Assembly (NCBI RefSeq): GCF_000283155.1 | Contig: NW_004454159.1 | Coordinates: 17,873,695 to 17,937,694 of the forward strand | Reading direction: 5' to 3' | DNA length: 64,000 nt | Source of the DNA: Ceratotherium simum simum | Lineage: Eukaryota > Chordata > Mammalia > Perissodactyla > Rhinocerotidae | Part shown: piece by piece, positions 61,780 to 64,000 of the stretch | How positions within the stretch are numbered: position 1 is the stretch's first letter | Layout of the letters: each line of letters starts with the position of its first letter | Translations under genes and position numbers: made by a program | The notes under the pieces: generated by a model | What the model was told of the DNA's origin: nothing | The model's database searches: none | The model's input: only the letters and a program-made list of their open reading frames with translations

Positions 61780-62903
61780 AAAAGGTTGAGACTCCAAGAC
61801 TGAGGGAAGGAATGTTACTTGCTCCCAAACTGCTTAAATTACCTTGCCTGCTCTAAATTATAGGGATGGGAAGAGGCATCTTGCCTGAAAAAGCTATGTC
61901 TGGGGTAATCAAAGTGTATCTATATAAAAATATAAAATTTCTCTGAACTTCAAGAAAGCTTATAGATAATACTGTTTATATTAGCAGTTGATTCTACACT
62001 GTATTCTACTATTTTCTAATGGTCTTTATGGGAGAGAGTTTTCTCCCTAAGACATTTGTTAAATCCTTGAAGGAATATTCCTCAGGTTCTTTTGTGTCCT
62101 CTACTATTTATAGTAGTTTATGGATACCTATATCTTTTGAATAAAAAAACCAAGACACATAGCCTGACAAGCAAATGCATTTTTAGAATTTATTCATTTG
62201 AAACCTGCTAACATTATACACATTTAATTTCATTAGTTATACTTTTAATTGATTGCTTCTATTGAAAAGAAAAAAAGATCCGTGTAAACTAGTCTGTCCC
62301 ATAAGATCATAGTGTGTGGCTGTGGCACTCACAGTCCCTAGTACAGTCCTGAGCCCTCCATATCTCTTCTTTTACCTAGAAATTACAGCATTTTGGAATT
62401 AAGAGAGGATTTCCAGACTTTATAGCTACAACATTGACTTCCAGGTTGGTGGAAAACAGGGACCATTTCACTGACTGCTTGAAATCTCAATTCAAAGAGC
62501 AACCTAACAGCAATTAGATGGCCACTTTTTTTTCCCTGTCTCAACATTTTTATCTAAAGATAGTACAAAGAGTGCACAGTAAAAGGTACTCAGTACTGGA
62601 GAGCCTGACCTAGAAAATCAATACATAATAGTAAGAGCATAAAAGGAAGAACATTACCAAGATGAAAAAGCCCAGCAAACTTGATGGTTTTCTAATGAAT
62701 TGTCTTAAATGTCTAAAACTAAATAAATAAATGGGCAATGGGCTGCGTGGAAACATTGGGGGAGGGGTGACCCATTGGGGCTATATGGATTCAGTACGGT
62801 CCTAGGAAGAAGGCTGTTGCATCTCAAGAACAGAAGGACTTTTTCAGTGAGATGTTTTCTGTTGAGGAGACTATGAGACCCAGTTGTGTCCAGGTAAAAA
62901 AAA
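61780..62903. other. No recognised feature
   Basis: No gene or named repeat was recognised; AT-rich with short frames only. Confidence 0.4.
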
Positions 62904-62913
62904 TCAAGTCTAG

Positions 62914-63143
62914 GTCCCGCCTGGTGGCGTAGTGGTTAAGTGCCCACACTCTGCTGCTAGCGGTCCAGGTTCGGATCCTGGGCGTACACTGACACACCAC
63001 TTGTCAGACCATGCTGTGGCGGCATCCCACATAAAGTGGAGGAAGATCTTCACGGATGTTAGCTCAGGGCCAGTCTTCCTCAGCAAAAAGAGGAGGATTG
63101 GCATGGATGTTAGCTCAGGGCTGATCTTCCTCACAAAAAAAAG
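62914..63143 (+). mobile_element. ERE SINE
   Basis: The head 'gtcccgcctggtggcgtagt' is followed by box B 'ggttcggatcctgg', no central block, and two tail units ('ggatgttagctcagggcca' then 'ggatgttagctcagggctg') before an A-run. The flanks are 'tcaagtctag' (62904-62913) and 'tcaaatctag' (63144-63153). Confidence 0.93.
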
Positions 63144-63189
63144 TCAAATCTAGTCACCACTTTGATTTCCAATTACCTCCCAATTATGG

Positions 63190-64000
63190 ATTTGCCTTCC
63201 AAAACTGGGAAAGAGACACCCAAGATATTTATTAGGTGCAACATCCACCAAGACATTGTAATAGTCATGAACATTTACACAGCTAATCACATTGCTTTAA
63301 TATAATCCAAAAGCTGCTAGATATTCAAGGGGAAAATCAGCAAATCCAAAATCATACCAAGAGAATGCAACGTAATTTTCTTGGAAACTGTTCAAGACAG
63401 AAAGGGCATAGAGGATTTGAGGTTTACTGTAACAAGATTGAATATATACGTTTAATCCAAGAAACAGAAAATACACATTATTTTCAAAAACCTATAAGAA
63501 CTTTACAAAAATTGACATGTTAGACCAAAATAATCCTCGATAATCAGAAAGCAGAAATCATACAGACCACATTCTCATACTGTGATGCAATAACTGTATA
63601 AAATAGTTAAAGGAAAAAAAGCCTACAAAAATTGAAATTTAAAAACTTCCTTTCTCAATGAGTCAAGTTAAAGAGAGAAATCAAAACTGAAATGAAAAGG
63701 ATATTGTCTTCAAAATAAATAGTGTTGTTCTAGTAATTAAAGCAGAAAAATAGATCCAAAGAGCAGAGAAAAGTTCAGCAGCAAACACAGGTATATATCA
63801 GAATCAAGTATTTGTTAAAGATGGGTTTTTGAGTTAATGGGAGAAGAATGTATAATTCCAAATGGCTATCCATTTGGAAAAGGATAGCCATAGAAATAAA
63901 GCTATAGTTCCTTTTCACACTCTATGAAAAAATAAAATTTATCTGGATTACAAAGCTATTTTTAAACTGTCATAACATTAAAAGGAAATTTAGGAGACAT
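63190..64000 (+). repeat. Old L1 ORF2 region, sense, running off the window
   Basis: The plus strand keeps the outline of the L1 ORF2 endonuclease/linker region: 'aatacacattattttcaaaa', 'caaaaattgacatgttagac', 'aatcatacagaccacattct' and 'ctgtgatgcaataactgta'. It is strongly decayed, with stops in all frames. A perfect 8-bp inverted repeat, 'ggctatcc...ggatagcc', lies at about 63863-63889. Confidence 0.6.

Overview
This window is mammalian nuclear DNA, almost entirely non-coding. The lineage signal comes from six tRNA-Ser-derived SINEs of the ERE type (recognisable by a 'gtggttaagtg' box A region, a 'cccacat' body and a 'gatgttagctcaggg' tail). These are typical of Perissodactyla (horses, rhinoceroses, tapirs). 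The youngest ERE class that is abundant in horse was not noticed here, which leans weakly towards rhinoceros or tapir, but six elements are too few to decide. The older background (MIR, L2, L3/CR1, MLT1 LTRs, hAT-type DNA transposons, L1 of several ages) is ordinary eutherian sequence.

One protein-coding gene is recognisable. CTXN3 (cortexin-3) lies on the minus strand, with an intact 81-residue single-exon coding sequence at 20576-20821. Its last exon carries a tandem (NAGNAG) splice acceptor at 20921-20926 and a short upstream ORF in a perfect Kozak context. That uORF is in frame with the main start and ends in two tandem stops. The 3' UTR probably runs left to a poly(A) signal near 19840. 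A segment at about 29.2-29.4 kb on the same strand has local CpGs and a good splice donor; it is a speculative candidate for the 5' untranslated exon or promoter.

Layout. 1-20 kb: L1 fragments, two MLT1 LTRs, a long L2 broken by a DNA transposon, MIRs, a sense L3/CR1 fragment and an L1 3' end split by an ERE. 20-30 kb: CTXN3 and its probable introns, with two EREs and L2 pieces. 30-43 kb: an antisense L3/CR1 copy, L2, MIRs and long stretches with no recognisable content. 43-51 kb: a hAT-type element with its target duplication, two neighbouring antisense EREs and a U6 snRNA retropseudogene. 51.3-56.5 kb: a decayed antisense L1 that has taken two later insertions, a tRNA-Glu-headed SINE with an RTE-like 3' part and a truncated L1. 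56.5-64 kb: MIRs, two adjacent antisense LTRs, a palindromic DNA element, an ERE and an old L1 running off the end.

No bacterial-type system, CRISPR array or novel gene cluster was seen. The points most worth checking are the in-frame uORF of CTXN3, the tRNA-Glu/RTE-like composite SINE and the modular ERE tails. All repeat-family names rest on remembered consensus features, not on a database search, and repeat borders are approximate unless a target-site duplication is given.
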